DNA from: Prado023 sp963798745
GTDB lineage: Bacteria > Actinomycetota > Actinomycetes > S36-B12 > CAIYMF01
Assembly (NCBI GenBank): GCA_963798745.1
Contig: CAWCUF010000001.1
Span: 626,468 to 690,467, forward strand
Reading direction: 5' to 3'
DNA length: 64,000 bases
A program made the position numbers and the translations under genes. The notes beneath the pieces are model-generated. The model was not told where the DNA came from, did no database searches, and was given only the letters and a program-made list of their open reading frames with translations. The number at the start of each line of letters is the position of its first letter. Position 1 is the first letter of the stretch. Shown one piece after another: positions 53,975 through 63,035 of this stretch.

Positions 53975-54919
53975 TCAGCCGGCCGCGCTGGCCGCGAGTT
54001 GGCGCAGCGACTCGGCCAGGATCCGTTCGCACAGCTCGTGGGTGGCCAGGGCGTCGCCGGCGTCGAGGACCTCCCCGGCGCGCACCGAGGCCAGCAGCTC
54101 GTCGATCATCGCGGCGAATCCGCGCTGCTGCGACACCGAGGCCCAGTTGTCCGGTTGGCGTCGGTGTGCCGCTGAGTCCCGGCGCTCGACGACGTCCACG
54201 AGGTCCACGACCTGACCGGCCCGGCCCGGTGCCATCGCGTTGAGGATCTCGACGGTCTGGCCGCTGTCCCGGTCCATGATCCCGACGCCCAGGCGGCCGT
54301 CCTGACGAAGCGTGATCGCGATTCGGGCCAGCGTCCCGTCCGGCCCCGGTCGCGCGACCACCCCGAGGTGGTCGGGGTTCGGAGCCACGAGGAAGCGGAG
54401 GGTATCCACCACGTGGATGTAGTCGTCGAAGACGACCGTGCGCGGGTCGTCGGGGACGGCGACGCGGTTCTTCGTCAGGACGACGGTATCCAGGCCCACC
54501 CAGGCGGACACGGCGGCGTAGGCAGGCGCGAAGCGGCGGTTGAAGCAGATCGCCAACGAGACTCGTTCGGCACGGGCGCTCTCGACCACGGTGCGCGCCT
54601 CGGCTGCGGAGAGGGCCAAGGGCTTGTCGACGAAGGTTGGGATGCCTGCGGCGATCAGGGTCAACGCGATCGGGGTGTGCGCCTGCGTTGCAGCGTGCAC
54701 GAATGCGGCATCCACTTGGGCGCCCGCCGCGAGCGCCTCCTCGATGGTGGCGTACGCCTCGGGCACCCGCCAGGCGGCCTGCAGCTCTGCGCGGCGCGCG
54801 GGGTCGCGGGTGATCAGCACCGGGTGCACGTGTGGGTCGGCCAGCAGCACCGGCAGGTACGCCTTGGCTGCGATGTCTCCGAGTCCGATGAGGGCAACGC
54901 GCAGGGTCAGGTCGGTCAT
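53975..54919 (-). CDS. Gfo/Idh/MocA-family oxidoreductase
   Basis: 314 aa. An N-terminal Rossmann domain (VALIGLGDIAAKAYLPVLLA) is followed by the sugar-dehydrogenase catalytic-lysine motif, here AGIPTFVDKPLALSAAEA (usual EKP replaced by DKP), then VSLAICFNRRFAPAYAAV, and a C-terminal beta-sheet domain with DDYIHVVDTLRFL. Substrates are usually sugars or inositols; none is suggested by the neighbours. ATG 54919 is chosen over 54928, as GCAGG lies nine bases before it. It is divergent from the HAD-SAK gene. Confidence 0.88.
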   Translation of the reverse strand: MTDLTLRVALIGLGDIAAKAYLPVLLADPHVHPVLITRDPARRAELQAAWRVPEAYATIEEALAAGAQVDAAFVHAATQAHTPIALTLIAAGIPTFVDKPLALSAAEARTVVESARAERVSLAICFNRRFAPAYAAVSAWVGLDTVVLTKNRVAVPDDPRTVVFDDYIHVVDTLRFLVAPNPDHLGVVARPGPDGTLARIAITLRQDGRLGVGIMDRDSGQTVEILNAMAPGRAGQVVDLVDVVERRDSAAHRRQPDNWASVSQQRGFAAMIDELLASVRAGEVLDAGDALATHELCERILAESLRQLAASAAG

Positions 54920-54990
54920 GTCGACCATCCTGCCCGCAACGGTGGTGCAAGGGCGACGCGCGGAGCAGGATGGGTTCACAGGAGGTCGTC

Positions 54991-55584
54991 ATGAGCCAGG
55001 CCGGGGTATCAGTGGGGATCCCGTTGCGGCCAGGCCAGCCAGTGGTGGGCCTGGACTTCGATGGTGTCCTGAACATCACGGCGGGAGCGCAGATACCGGC
55101 GGGGTTCGAGGCTCACCTGGTGGAGTTGGACCGGGCGAACTGGCCGGACCATCCCTACATCCGCCCCCTGCCGCCGGGCCCGGGACCCTTCCTGCACCGG
55201 GTGGTCGTCAGCCACGAGCATGGGGCGATGGTGCGTGCTTGGCTGACCGCGGGGGCGGTGGTGGTCTGGGCCACCACGTGGGAGCGCGCCGTGCTGCGCA
55301 ATGCGCAGTTGTGCGACATCCCCGAGCTGCCCGTCCTGGAGATCTCCAAGGTTCTCGGCGACCGGCATCCCCAGCGCACCGCGGACTGGAAGGTCGCTGG
55401 GTTGCAGGCCGCGTTCGCCGGCCACCCCATCGTGTGGGTCGACGACTTCGGCACCGAGTATCGGACCCATTCCAGCTATGGCGACCCCCCGGAGCCGATG
55501 CTGGTCGTCGCGCCGGACGAGTCGGTCGGCCTCACCAAGCAGCAATCCGAGCAGGTGCTGCGATTCATCCGGTCGCACGCCTGA
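54991..55584 (+). CDS. HAD-superfamily protein (SAK/Swiss-army-knife RNA-repair type)
   Basis: 197 aa. The HAD nucleophile is in VVGLDFDGVLNITAG (about residue 20). The middle AVVVWATTWERAVLRNAQL supplies the motif II Thr, ADWKVAGLQAAFAG a Lys and IVWVDDFGTEYRT motif IV acidic residues. The W-A-T-T-W-E block is typical of the HAD_SAK_2 family, found as a stand-alone protein or in predicted RNA-repair polyproteins. Activity is inferred (phosphatase). ATG 54991 with AGGAGG seven bases ahead. Confidence 0.82.
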   Translation: MSQAGVSVGIPLRPGQPVVGLDFDGVLNITAGAQIPAGFEAHLVELDRANWPDHPYIRPLPPGPGPFLHRVVVSHEHGAMVRAWLTAGAVVVWATTWERAVLRNAQLCDIPELPVLEISKVLGDRHPQRTADWKVAGLQAAFAGHPIVWVDDFGTEYRTHSSYGDPPEPMLVVAPDESVGLTKQQSEQVLRFIRSHA

Positions 55585-55632
55585 TCTGGCCCATTGGGAT
55601 CTGCGGACGCACCGAGCGGCTACCCTCCCGGG

Positions 55633-56280
55633 ATGGCTCATGTCAGCGCTGTCTGCGTCGTGCACACCTTCCATCCTGAACCGGCCAATCCCGATGGGCT
55701 GACCGCGATCGACAAGCGCACTGTCCAGGGAGCGGTCGAGGTCGGGCCCGTGGGCCTGGTCGGCGACACCCAGAAGGATGTCGCCCACCACGGCGGCGCC
55801 GAGTACGCGGTGTACCTGTACGCCGACGAAGACGCCCAGCGCTGGGCCCAGGAGCTGGGCCGCGAGATCGACCCGGGGCTCTTCGGCGAGAACCTGCGCA
55901 CCCACGGCCTGGACGTCTCGGGACTGGTGATCGGGGCCCGGTACCGGATCGGGGACAGCGGACTGGAGGTCGAGGTGACCTCCCCGCGCAACCCGTGCGC
56001 CACCTTCGCCCGGCGGATGGATGAGCCCCAGTGGGTGAAGCGCTTCACCGACCGCCGGGCGCCTGGGGCCTACGTCCGCGTCCTGGCCCCGGGAAACGTT
56101 CGCGCGGGCGACGAGATCGTGGAGCTGGCCGTCCCCACGCACGGGATCACGGTGGCCGACGTGATGCGCCCGGCCCTCCCCGGGCGAGCCGCCGCGCTGC
56201 TCGACGCGGATGCCACGGGCCAGGTGGCGTTGGGCGATCGCATGCGAGCGGGTGTGACCAAGGAGCTGGCTCGGGGCTGA
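55633..56280 (+). CDS. MOSC-domain protein (YiiM-like)
   Basis: 215 aa. The MOSC domain is indicated by TAIDKRTVQGAVEVGPVGLV, GDTQKDVAHHGGAEYAVYLY, DPGLFGENLRTHGLDVSGLV and the conserved-Cys block VTSPRNPCATFARRMDEPQW. YiiM-type proteins use molybdenum cofactor to reduce N-hydroxylated bases and compounds. ATG 55633 with TACCCT (55621-55626) six bases ahead, hence a likely leaderless start. Confidence 0.9.
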   Translation: MAHVSAVCVVHTFHPEPANPDGLTAIDKRTVQGAVEVGPVGLVGDTQKDVAHHGGAEYAVYLYADEDAQRWAQELGREIDPGLFGENLRTHGLDVSGLVIGARYRIGDSGLEVEVTSPRNPCATFARRMDEPQWVKRFTDRRAPGAYVRVLAPGNVRAGDEIVELAVPTHGITVADVMRPALPGRAAALLDADATGQVALGDRMRAGVTKELARG

Positions 56281-56560
56281 GTGCCCCCACGGAGGCGAGC
56301 GCAGCGTCCGCAGTTCACCGCCCTGGTGCCTGATCGTCACGGCGTTCTCGGCTCGTCCAGGGGCGGACGGCCGGCCCGCTGCCCGTAACGGTCGTGCGGT
56401 CGGGCGAGACGATCGGCCCGCCCATGCCACCAGAGGCATCGCCGCCCGTGCGCCCCAGCCGGCGAGCCCGCCCAATCGCTCGACTGCCCGTCCGGTGCTC
56501 AGTGGTCCGTCCCAACCGCCAACCGCTCAACCGCTCGGCCCAACGGCCAACGGCCCGTGA

Positions 56561-57355
56561 CTACGGCGCGACGGGTGCCCCGCGCAGTTCGTCGTCGGGA
56601 TGGCTGACGGTGCCATGTCCGAGCTCCCAGAGCCGGATGCCCCCGGAGATCCCGGCATCGTTGGGCACGAGGATCACATCGTCACCCAGATCCAGAGTCA
56701 GCCGCGTGGCGTTTCCCCCGCCGACGTAGAGCCGGTCCCACACGAACATCGGCCGCAACCCGTCCACGGTCTTGCGGACCCGGCGGGACCAGCGCTTGGC
56801 GCCGAGCTCGCGCCTGGCTCGATCCCCGATCCACTCGTCGTACAGCACGCCCTTGCGCGCCGGCGCCCGGGAGATCTCGATCTTGGGGACCAGGACCCCG
56901 TCATCGAAGACCGCGCACCCCAGACCCGTGCCCAGCGTGAACGTCACCTCGAGGCCCACTCCGGACACGACCGCAGCAGCGTGCACCTCAGCGTCGTTGA
57001 CCACGCGGGTCGGGATCCCCAGCCCGCGGGCCAGCGCGGTCTGGGCGTCGAAATGGTGCCACGCAACAGCCAGCAGGGGGTCCACCTCCGAGTGCGGCCC
57101 GGCGACGGTGATGTAGTGCGGCGTCGTGATGACGCGACCATGGCGGATCATCCCCGGCATCCCGATGGTGGCCCGGTCTGCCGGCGGAAGCTGCTGGGCG
57201 ATCTCGCACAGCGTGGTCACGAACTTCTCGGGCGACAACGGATAGGGCGTCGGCACGCGGACCCGGTCGGCGACCATCTGGCCCCGGTCGTCGAGGACCG
57301 AGCCCTTCAGGCCGCTCCCGCCGCAGTCGATGGCCAGGGTTCGCTCGAGTTCCAC
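56561..57355 (-). CDS. ROK-family kinase, polyphosphate-glucokinase-like but atypical
   Basis: 264 aa, the size of actinobacterial polyphosphate glucokinases. ROK features: LAIDCGGSGLKGSVLDDRGQ at the N-terminus (phosphate loop), RATIGMPGMIRHGRVITTPH, the catalytic-Asp strand RVVNDAEVHAAAVVSG (usual NDAD...G), TLGTGLGCAVFDDGVLVPKI and LYVGGGNATRLTLDLGDDV. The E-x-G-H segment that normally touches the sugar reads KIEISRAPARKG, so its His is missing and the substrate may differ from glucose. GTG 57355 is the only start that fits the fold. It is divergent from cysD. Confidence 0.8.
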   Translation of the reverse strand: MELERTLAIDCGGSGLKGSVLDDRGQMVADRVRVPTPYPLSPEKFVTTLCEIAQQLPPADRATIGMPGMIRHGRVITTPHYITVAGPHSEVDPLLAVAWHHFDAQTALARGLGIPTRVVNDAEVHAAAVVSGVGLEVTFTLGTGLGCAVFDDGVLVPKIEISRAPARKGVLYDEWIGDRARRELGAKRWSRRVRKTVDGLRPMFVWDRLYVGGGNATRLTLDLGDDVILVPNDAGISGGIRLWELGHGTVSHPDDELRGAPVAP

Positions 57356-57558
57356 GCTGCACAGAGTGCCCCATCGGGTCCGGCGAGCGCCCGATGAGCG
57401 GACCCGACCAGAGGTGACGATCCCCTGATCCGGGGCCGGCGGCGCACCAGATCCCAGGCCTGAGGGCCACCTGACGGGAGCCACCTGCGCGCACCGACCT
57501 GACCAGATCGCCGTGCCGCTGGACCCAAGTGTCACAGGGATGGGCCAGTATGGACCGC

Positions 57559-58527
57559 ATGCCGCACCCCGCCCCCGAAGCCGTGCCGTCCAGTGCCGAG
57601 CCCGCGCCGCCCACGTCCAGCCCTCGCGTCGCGGATGCCGTCCTCGACGCGCTGGAAGCCGAGGCGATCTGGGCGCTGCGCGAGACCGCCGCCGCGTTCC
57701 GCAACCCGGTGATGCTCTACAGCATCGGCAAGGACTCCGGGGTGATGCTGCACCTGGCGGCCAAGGCGTTCGCACCGGGTCCGATCCCGTTCCCGGTGCT
57801 GCACATCGACACCACCTGGAAGTTCCGCGACATGATCACCTTCCGCGGACAGATGGCGCAGCAGTACAACCTCGACCTGCGCGTGGCCACCAACCACGAC
57901 GCGATCGCCGAGGGGGTCACGCCCTTCAGCCACGGTGCCCAGGAGTACACGCGCCTGATGAAGACCGTGACCCTGCGGGCGGCCCTGGACGCCGGCGGGT
58001 ACGACGCCGCGATCGGCGGCTCCCGGCGCGACGAGGAGCGCAGCCGAGCCAAGGAGCGCATCTTCAGCCTGCGGATGCCCGGCCACCGCTGGGAGCCGCG
58101 ACGCCAGCGCCCCGAGCTGTGGCGCACGGTCAATGCGCAGCTCTCACCCGGCCAGACGATGCGGACGTTCCCGCTGTCGAACTGGACCGAGATCGACGTC
58201 TGGCACTACGTGCGCCGCGAGAACCTGCCGGTAGTCCCGCTGTACTACGCGGCCATGCGTCCGACGGTCATCCGCGACGGCCAACTGATCGTCGTCGACG
58301 ACGACCGGATGCAGCTCGAGCCCGGTGAGGTCCCGGTCGACCGGCTGGTCCGGTTCCGCTCCCTGGGCTGCTATCCGCTGTCGGCGGCCGTGGACTCCCC
58401 GGCGGCGAGCATCGACGACGTGATCGCTGAGATGGAGTCCTCCCGGCAGTCCGAACGCGCGGGCCGGCTGATCGATGGCGAGGGTGGTGCCTCGATGGAG
58501 GCCAAGAAGGTGGAGGGGTACTTCTGA
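57559..58527 (+). CDS. cysD: Sulfate adenylyltransferase subunit 2
   Basis: 322 aa PP-loop ATP pyrophosphatase that forms APS from sulfate and ATP with CysN. Motifs: YSIGKDSGVMLHLAAKAF (SxGKDS near residue 55), HIDTTWKFRDMITFRG, GGSRRDEERSRAKERIFSLR and FPLSNWTEIDVWHYV near 215. An Ala/Pro-rich extension precedes the fold. ATG 57559 is chosen: CAGTAT lies seven bases ahead; an ATG at 57550 sits inside that box. Its stop overlaps the cysNC ATG by one base. Confidence 0.95.
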   Translation: MPHPAPEAVPSSAEPAPPTSSPRVADAVLDALEAEAIWALRETAAAFRNPVMLYSIGKDSGVMLHLAAKAFAPGPIPFPVLHIDTTWKFRDMITFRGQMAQQYNLDLRVATNHDAIAEGVTPFSHGAQEYTRLMKTVTLRAALDAGGYDAAIGGSRRDEERSRAKERIFSLRMPGHRWEPRRQRPELWRTVNAQLSPGQTMRTFPLSNWTEIDVWHYVRRENLPVVPLYYAAMRPTVIRDGQLIVVDDDRMQLEPGEVPVDRLVRFRSLGCYPLSAAVDSPAASIDDVIAEMESSRQSERAGRLIDGEGGASMEAKKVEGYF

Positions 58528-60419
58528 TGGGCCTGATCCGACTGGTCGCCTGCGGCAGCGTCGACGACGGGAAGTCCACCCTGATCGGCCGACTGCTGGC
58601 CGACACCGACTCCGTGCCCGAGGACACCCTCGAACTGGCCCGCACCGTGCGCCGCGCCGGCTCAACGATCCCGGCCGGTGTCATCGACTACTCACTGCTC
58701 ACCGATGGTCTGGAGGCCGAGCGCGAGCAGGGCATCACCATCGACGTGGCCTACCGGCACATGGCCCTGCCCGACGGCCGCCGGGTCGTGATCGCCGATG
58801 CCCCCGGCCACGAGCAGTACACCCGCAACATGGCCGTGGCTGCGTCCACCGCAGACGTTGCGCTGCTCCTGGTCGATGCTGCGCGCGGAGTCACCCGGCA
58901 GACCTACCGACACCTGACCATCTGCGCGCTGATGGGCGTGCATCACGTGATCATCTCCATCAACAAGCTCGATGCGGTGGGCTTCGATCACGCTCGCTTC
59001 GCCGAGCTGGCCGACGCCGTGGCCGGTGCTGCGGCGCGGATGGACTTCTCCCGGGTGAGCGTCATCCCGATCAGCGCGCTGGCCGGTGACAACGTCACCT
59101 CCGTCTCGGCGCGCACCGTCTGGTACTCGGGACCGACCGTGCTGACAGCCATCGGCGAGACCCACGAGCTCGACGCACCACCGCCCGCGGCGGGCCATCC
59201 GACGCGGATCCCGGTGCAGACGGTCCTGCGGGCCGACGGCTTCCGCGGCGTGGCAGGCACGCTGGTCAGCGGCGCACTTGCCGTCGGCGACGAGCTGGCG
59301 ATCGCCGGCGCTGCGGTCACAGGCAAGGTGTCCCGGCTCCTGGTCGCCGGGGAGGACCGCGAGGCCGCGGCTGCCGGTGATGCTGTCTGCGTCGAACTGG
59401 TCCCGGACCTCGATGTCACACGAGGGGACCTGCTGGAGGACGCAGGCGTCGGCCGGGTAGAGCCTGCCGACCGGTTCTCCGCCGACGTGGTATGGCTGGG
59501 TGCGGAGCCGCTGGCCCATGGCCGGTCCTACCTGCTGGTCTGTGGCCCGCTGGTGGTGCCCGCGGTTGTCACCAGCGTGCGACACCGCCTGGATGTCTCC
59601 ACCGGCGGCCAGGACGCCGCCCGGATCCTGACGCTCAACGACGTGGGTCGCATCGAGGTGGCCACCGATCGGCCCATCCCGATGGAGCCCTACGCGCAGG
59701 GTCGCGACACCGGCGGTTTCGTGCTGGTCGACCGACTGTCGGCCGACACCGTCGCGGCGGGCATGGTTCGCTACGCGTTGCGCCGCTCGGCCAATGTGCG
59801 CAGCCACGAGTTCGTCGTGGACCGGAGCGCTCGCGAGCAGCTCAACGGCCACCGTGGCCGGGTCATCTGGCTCACAGGCCTGTCCGGCTCCGGTAAGTCG
59901 ACCATCGCGGACACCGTTGAGCGTGAGTTGCACGCCCAGGGCGTGCGGACGTTCGTCATCGACGGCGACAACGTGCGCCACGGCCTGAACAAGGACCTCG
60001 GATTCACTGCCGCCGATCGCGCCGAGAACGTGCGCCGCGTGGCGGAGGTCGCCCGGCTGATGGTTCAGTCCGGGACGGTGATCCTGGTCGCGCTGGTCTC
60101 GCCGTTCCGCGGTGACCGGCGCGCAGCCAAGGACCTGTTCGATCCCGGCGACTTCGTCGAGGTGTACGTCAACACGCCGGTCGAAGTCTGCGCCCAGCGC
60201 GATCCGAAGGGCCTCTACGCCAAGGCTGCCGCCGGTGACCTGCCCAACCTCACCGGCATCGGGCAGGAGTACGAGGAGCCACTGGCCCCGGATTTGATGG
60301 TCGCCGGCGATGGACCGTTGGCCGAGGCGGTGGCCGCGGTGGTTGCGGTCGCGGTTGCCTCGCCAACGGAGTCGAGGGCAGAACCGCCGACAGATCCGCA
60401 GCCGTCCGACGAGACGTAG
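58527..60419 (+). CDS. cysNC: Bifunctional sulfate adenylyltransferase subunit 1 / adenylylsulfate kinase
   Basis: 630 aa. The CysN half (1-430) is a translation-factor-like GTPase driving APS formation: CGSVDDGKSTLIGRLL (P-loop), DAPGHEQYTRNMAV (G3), ISINKLDAV (G4). The CysC half (about 440-600) is APS kinase: IWLTGLSGSGKSTIADTVER, IDGDNVRHGLNKDLGFTAAD and FVEVYVNTPVEVCAQRDPKG. The result is PAPS from sulfate in two steps. The last 40 residues are Ala/Pro-rich. It is translationally coupled to cysD. Confidence 0.97.
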   Translation: MGLIRLVACGSVDDGKSTLIGRLLADTDSVPEDTLELARTVRRAGSTIPAGVIDYSLLTDGLEAEREQGITIDVAYRHMALPDGRRVVIADAPGHEQYTRNMAVAASTADVALLLVDAARGVTRQTYRHLTICALMGVHHVIISINKLDAVGFDHARFAELADAVAGAAARMDFSRVSVIPISALAGDNVTSVSARTVWYSGPTVLTAIGETHELDAPPPAAGHPTRIPVQTVLRADGFRGVAGTLVSGALAVGDELAIAGAAVTGKVSRLLVAGEDREAAAAGDAVCVELVPDLDVTRGDLLEDAGVGRVEPADRFSADVVWLGAEPLAHGRSYLLVCGPLVVPAVVTSVRHRLDVSTGGQDAARILTLNDVGRIEVATDRPIPMEPYAQGRDTGGFVLVDRLSADTVAAGMVRYALRRSANVRSHEFVVDRSAREQLNGHRGRVIWLTGLSGSGKSTIADTVERELHAQGVRTFVIDGDNVRHGLNKDLGFTAADRAENVRRVAEVARLMVQSGTVILVALVSPFRGDRRAAKDLFDPGDFVEVYVNTPVEVCAQRDPKGLYAKAAAGDLPNLTGIGQEYEEPLAPDLMVAGDGPLAEAVAAVVAVAVASPTESRAEPPTDPQPSDET

Positions 60420-60506
60420 CCTGCTCGAGCGGCCCAGCGAAGCAACGCCCGAGCCCGCATGCCACGATGGGGCCATCAGGCCCCCAGTCGTCCACCAGGA
60501 GGATGC

Positions 60507-60764
60507 ATGTCCGAGCTCGACGATCGTTTCGCCGCCGCCACCGATGCGTCGAAGACGCTGCCTGAGCGCCCCGACAACGAGACGTTGCTGAGCCTCTACG
60601 CCCTCTACAAGCAGGCTACCGAGGGCGACGTCAGCGGCAAGCGTCCCCGCTTCACCGACCCGGTCGGCCAGGCCAAGTTCGATGCCTGGGACAAGATCAA
60701 GGGCATGTCCGCCGACGACGCCAAGGCCGCTTACTCGGAGCTCGTGGAGTCCCTGGCCGGCTGA
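60507..60764 (+). CDS. Acyl-CoA-binding protein
   Basis: 85 aa, one four-helix ACB domain: FAAATDASKTLPERPDNETL, SLYALYKQATEGDVSG (the Y-x-x-Y-K-Q-A motif that holds acyl-CoA), GQAKFDAWDKIKGMSADDAK and AYSELVESLAG. These proteins buffer long-chain acyl-CoAs in the cytosol. ATG 60507 with CAGGAGGA seven bases ahead. Confidence 0.95.
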   Translation: MSELDDRFAAATDASKTLPERPDNETLLSLYALYKQATEGDVSGKRPRFTDPVGQAKFDAWDKIKGMSADDAKAAYSELVESLAG

Positions 60765-60823
60765 CCAGCGATTACCGCGGCGCGTGCGCTGTCGGGTAGC
60801 CTGTGGCCGTCCGAGAGGACGCT

Positions 60824-60915
60824 GGAGGCGTCGCCTAGTCAGGTCTATGGCGCCCGCCTGCTAAGCGGGTTTGGGGTTTAGAGCCCCATCGAGGGTTCAA
60901 ATCCCTCCGCCTCCG
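60824..60915 (+). tRNA. tRNA-Ser(GCT)
   Basis: 92 nt. Acceptor GGAGGCG (60824-60830) pairs with CGCCTCC (60908-60914), discriminator G60915. Anticodon stem CCCGC/GCGGG with loop CTGCTAA gives GCT. Long variable arm (TTTGGGGTTTAGAGCCCCAT). No encoded CCA. Confidence 0.95.
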
Positions 60916-61040
60916 CAGAACCGTCCTGGTGGCCCTGGGTTCGCCCGGGGTCACCAGCACGTCGGGCGACTCGGTGGGCCGCCGGGGATTTCACCAACGA
61001 TGCCCCGTTCGGGTAACCTTTGCAGGTCCCTTCGGGGTGT

Positions 61041-61116
61041 GCGCCTGTAGCTCAGCGGATAGAGCATCTGACTACGGATCAGAAGGCCAGGGGTTCGAAT
61101 CCCTTCAGGCGCGCCA
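61041..61116 (+). tRNA. tRNA-Arg(ACG)
   Basis: 76 nt including an encoded CCA. Acceptor GCGCCTG (61041-61047) pairs with CAGGCGC (61106-61112), discriminator G61113. Anticodon loop CTACGGA gives ACG, the tRNA that needs A34-to-inosine editing by TadA (2427-2891). Its 3' end is followed by a terminator and a truncated integrase, so it may be an old attachment site. Confidence 0.96.
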
Positions 61117-61131
61117 GTCATGAGCACGAGA

Positions 61132-61167
61132 AGAGCCCCTCGGGATACCCCGGGGGGCTCTATTTTG
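61132..61167 (+). terminator. Rho-independent terminator after tRNA-Arg
   Basis: AGAGCCCC (61132-61139) pairs with GGGGCTCT (61154-61161) and extends inward (TCGGG with CCCCGG); the hairpin is followed by ATTTTGT, a rare T-run in this window. Confidence 0.85.
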
Positions 61168-61308
61168 TGCACGCAAAGTGCACTACGTCCTCGCCTGGGC
61201 AGCGGAGTTTGTGCACATTGGATGGCGCTTCCTTCCCCCGAAAGGGCCCGGAGTAGGCCCACGGCTGCGCGGAATCGACGAATCGAGGCTGGGGCGGAGG
61301 TGCCGCCT

Positions 61309-61992
61309 CTATCCCGCCTTGCTGGCCGTGGACGTGGCGCCGAAGCTCAGGGCGCCGCCGGCGTCCTTCAACTGCTCCAGGTGCGCGTGCGAGTAGGTCT
61401 GCCGCATCACGACCTCGTCGTGCCCATGCCAGGCCGCGACGATGTGGTCAGGCACACCCGCATTGCGCATGAACGTGACGGTGGAGTGCCGGGCAGCGTG
61501 CAGGGTATGGCTGTCGCGCACTCCCTGCGTGGCCTTGCAGAGAGCCCGCCAGCGGCGTGACCAGTCCTCGGGGCGCATTGGGCGCCCGAACTCGTTGATG
61601 CAGATGTATCCGTTCTCCACGGCTGCCGGGCCGTACGTGGCCCCCTGCCACACGCGGAGGGCCGTGAGCAGGTCTGAACGCTCCTTGTCCAGGGGCAGCA
61701 CGCGTGCCCCCTTCGCCGTCTTCGGGCCCTGTTCACCACCGATGATCCCGCGGCCCTTGCTGATGGTGAGCTGGCCGGTCTGCCCGTTGAAGTCCGGCCA
61801 ACGCAGTGCCAACAACTCTGATCGACGCAGACCAGCGAGAGTCAGGAGCCAGCAGGCCTCCCATGGGTTCCCGGTGACAGCGCGCCTGATGGCTTCGAGC
61901 TCAGCGGAGGTCAGGGCGTCTCGCTCCCGCTTGGGCCGGCCGATGGCATCCACGTCTTCAGCGGGGTTCTTGATGCCCCTGAGACCCCGCAC
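61309..61992 (-). pseudogene. Tyrosine recombinase (integrase), catalytic domain only
   Basis: 227 codons open from GTG 61992. The catalytic domain is complete: first Arg in LTLAGLRRSELLALRWPDF (about residue 56), HTLHAARHSTVTFMRNAG (H-x-x-R, about 174), the second His in IVAAWHGHDEVVMR and the nucleophile Tyr in RQTYSHAHLEQL (about 203). The N-terminal arm-binding and core-binding domains (normally about 150 residues) are absent, and the sequence upstream of 61992 does not resemble them, so it is a truncated remnant. It points towards tRNA-Arg, 193 bases away. A functional short recombinase is less likely. Confidence 0.8.
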
Positions 61993-62084
61993 TCAACTGG
62001 CTTGAGCAGAGCTGGTTCGACGCGCGGGACTCCCTGCGTGCCGCCCGTCGTGACTGCCCTCGGCGGCGCCGGTGTCCTGAGGTG

Positions 62085-63035
62085 CTACTCGACGGGGATC
62101 TGGCTGGCGTTGTTGGTGAGCCAGGCGTCGAAGGTGAGCAGCTCGGGGTTGAGCGCGCGGGCGGTGGCGGCCGAGCGTTGGGCGAGGAACTCCTCGCCGG
62201 CGATTGCCTGCCACTGGTACATGTTGCCCATGTCGTCGGCGCCCGGGAAGCCGAGCGCACGGTAGTCGTTGAAGGGCATGTCGTAGAAGGCGACGGGGCG
62301 CCCGAGGTGCTTGGCGAACGCGGCCGCGAGCTCCGGGCCGGACAGCGTCTCGCCGGCGATGCCGACCGTCTGGCCGACCATGCTGGTGCCCGTCGTGAAG
62401 ATGCCGTGGACCACCTTGCCGACATCGCCGACCGCGATGCCCGGCAGCTTGCCTCCGCCCAGGGGCAGTGCCAGGACCAGGCTTCCGTCCGGGCCGGTGT
62501 GCGGGCCCTGGCCGAAGTAGATGAAGTTCTCCCAGTAGAAGGCGACCTTCAGCCAGGTCACCGGCACCTGGGCGGCGACGAAGGCGGCGTCGGCCTCGCC
62601 CTTGGCATCGAAGTGCGGCACCTTGTACTTGCCCTGCAGCGTCGGCAGGCGCTCGTCGGACAGCGGTACCCACGTGCGGGTGTCCTCGAGCGTGGACCAG
62701 ACCACGTGCTCGACGCCGGCCGCCTTGGTCGCACGGGCCAGGGCTGTTGCCTGGGCGATCTCACGCTCGGGAGACGTGTGCTCCCAGAAGTTGGTCACCA
62801 GGAAGGCGCCGTGGGCACCGGCGAAGGCTGCCTCAAGGCTCGCTGGCACGTCGGCGTCGCCGGCCACGACCTCGGCACCCGCCGCGGCGAGCGCGCGAGC
62901 CTTCTCCGAGGATGGGTCACGGGTGATCGCGCGCACCGCGAAGCGCCGCTCCGGATCGGCGAGGATGGCGCGGACCAGGCCCCCACCCTGCGCTCCGGTG
63001 GCTCCGACGACGGCAATGATCTTCTGATCCGGCAT
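62085..63035 (-). CDS. NmrA-like NAD(P)-binding protein
   Basis: 316 aa atypical short-chain dehydrogenase. The Rossmann start is IIAVVGATGAQGGGLVRAIL; then FAVRAITRDPSSEKARALAA, GAFLVTNFWEHTSPEREI, VEHVVWSTLEDTR and VTWLKVAFYWENFIYFGQGP. NmrA-like proteins often act as redox sensors or quinone reductases; YxxxK is not obvious, so sensing or a loose reductase role is equally possible. ATG 63035 is fixed by GAGGAGA eight bases ahead; the open frame begins at 63068. Confidence 0.88.
   Translation of the reverse strand: MPDQKIIAVVGATGAQGGGLVRAILADPERRFAVRAITRDPSSEKARALAAAGAEVVAGDADVPASLEAAFAGAHGAFLVTNFWEHTSPEREIAQATALARATKAAGVEHVVWSTLEDTRTWVPLSDERLPTLQGKYKVPHFDAKGEADAAFVAAQVPVTWLKVAFYWENFIYFGQGPHTGPDGSLVLALPLGGGKLPGIAVGDVGKVVHGIFTTGTSMVGQTVGIAGETLSGPELAAAFAKHLGRPVAFYDMPFNDYRALGFPGADDMGNMYQWQAIAGEEFLAQRSAATARALNPELLTFDAWLTNNASQIPVE

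Noticed and set aside
57500..57540. Further copy of the CCAAGTGT palindrome near cysD
   Set aside because: Only a short word (CCCAAGTGTCAC) matches, with no partner arm.
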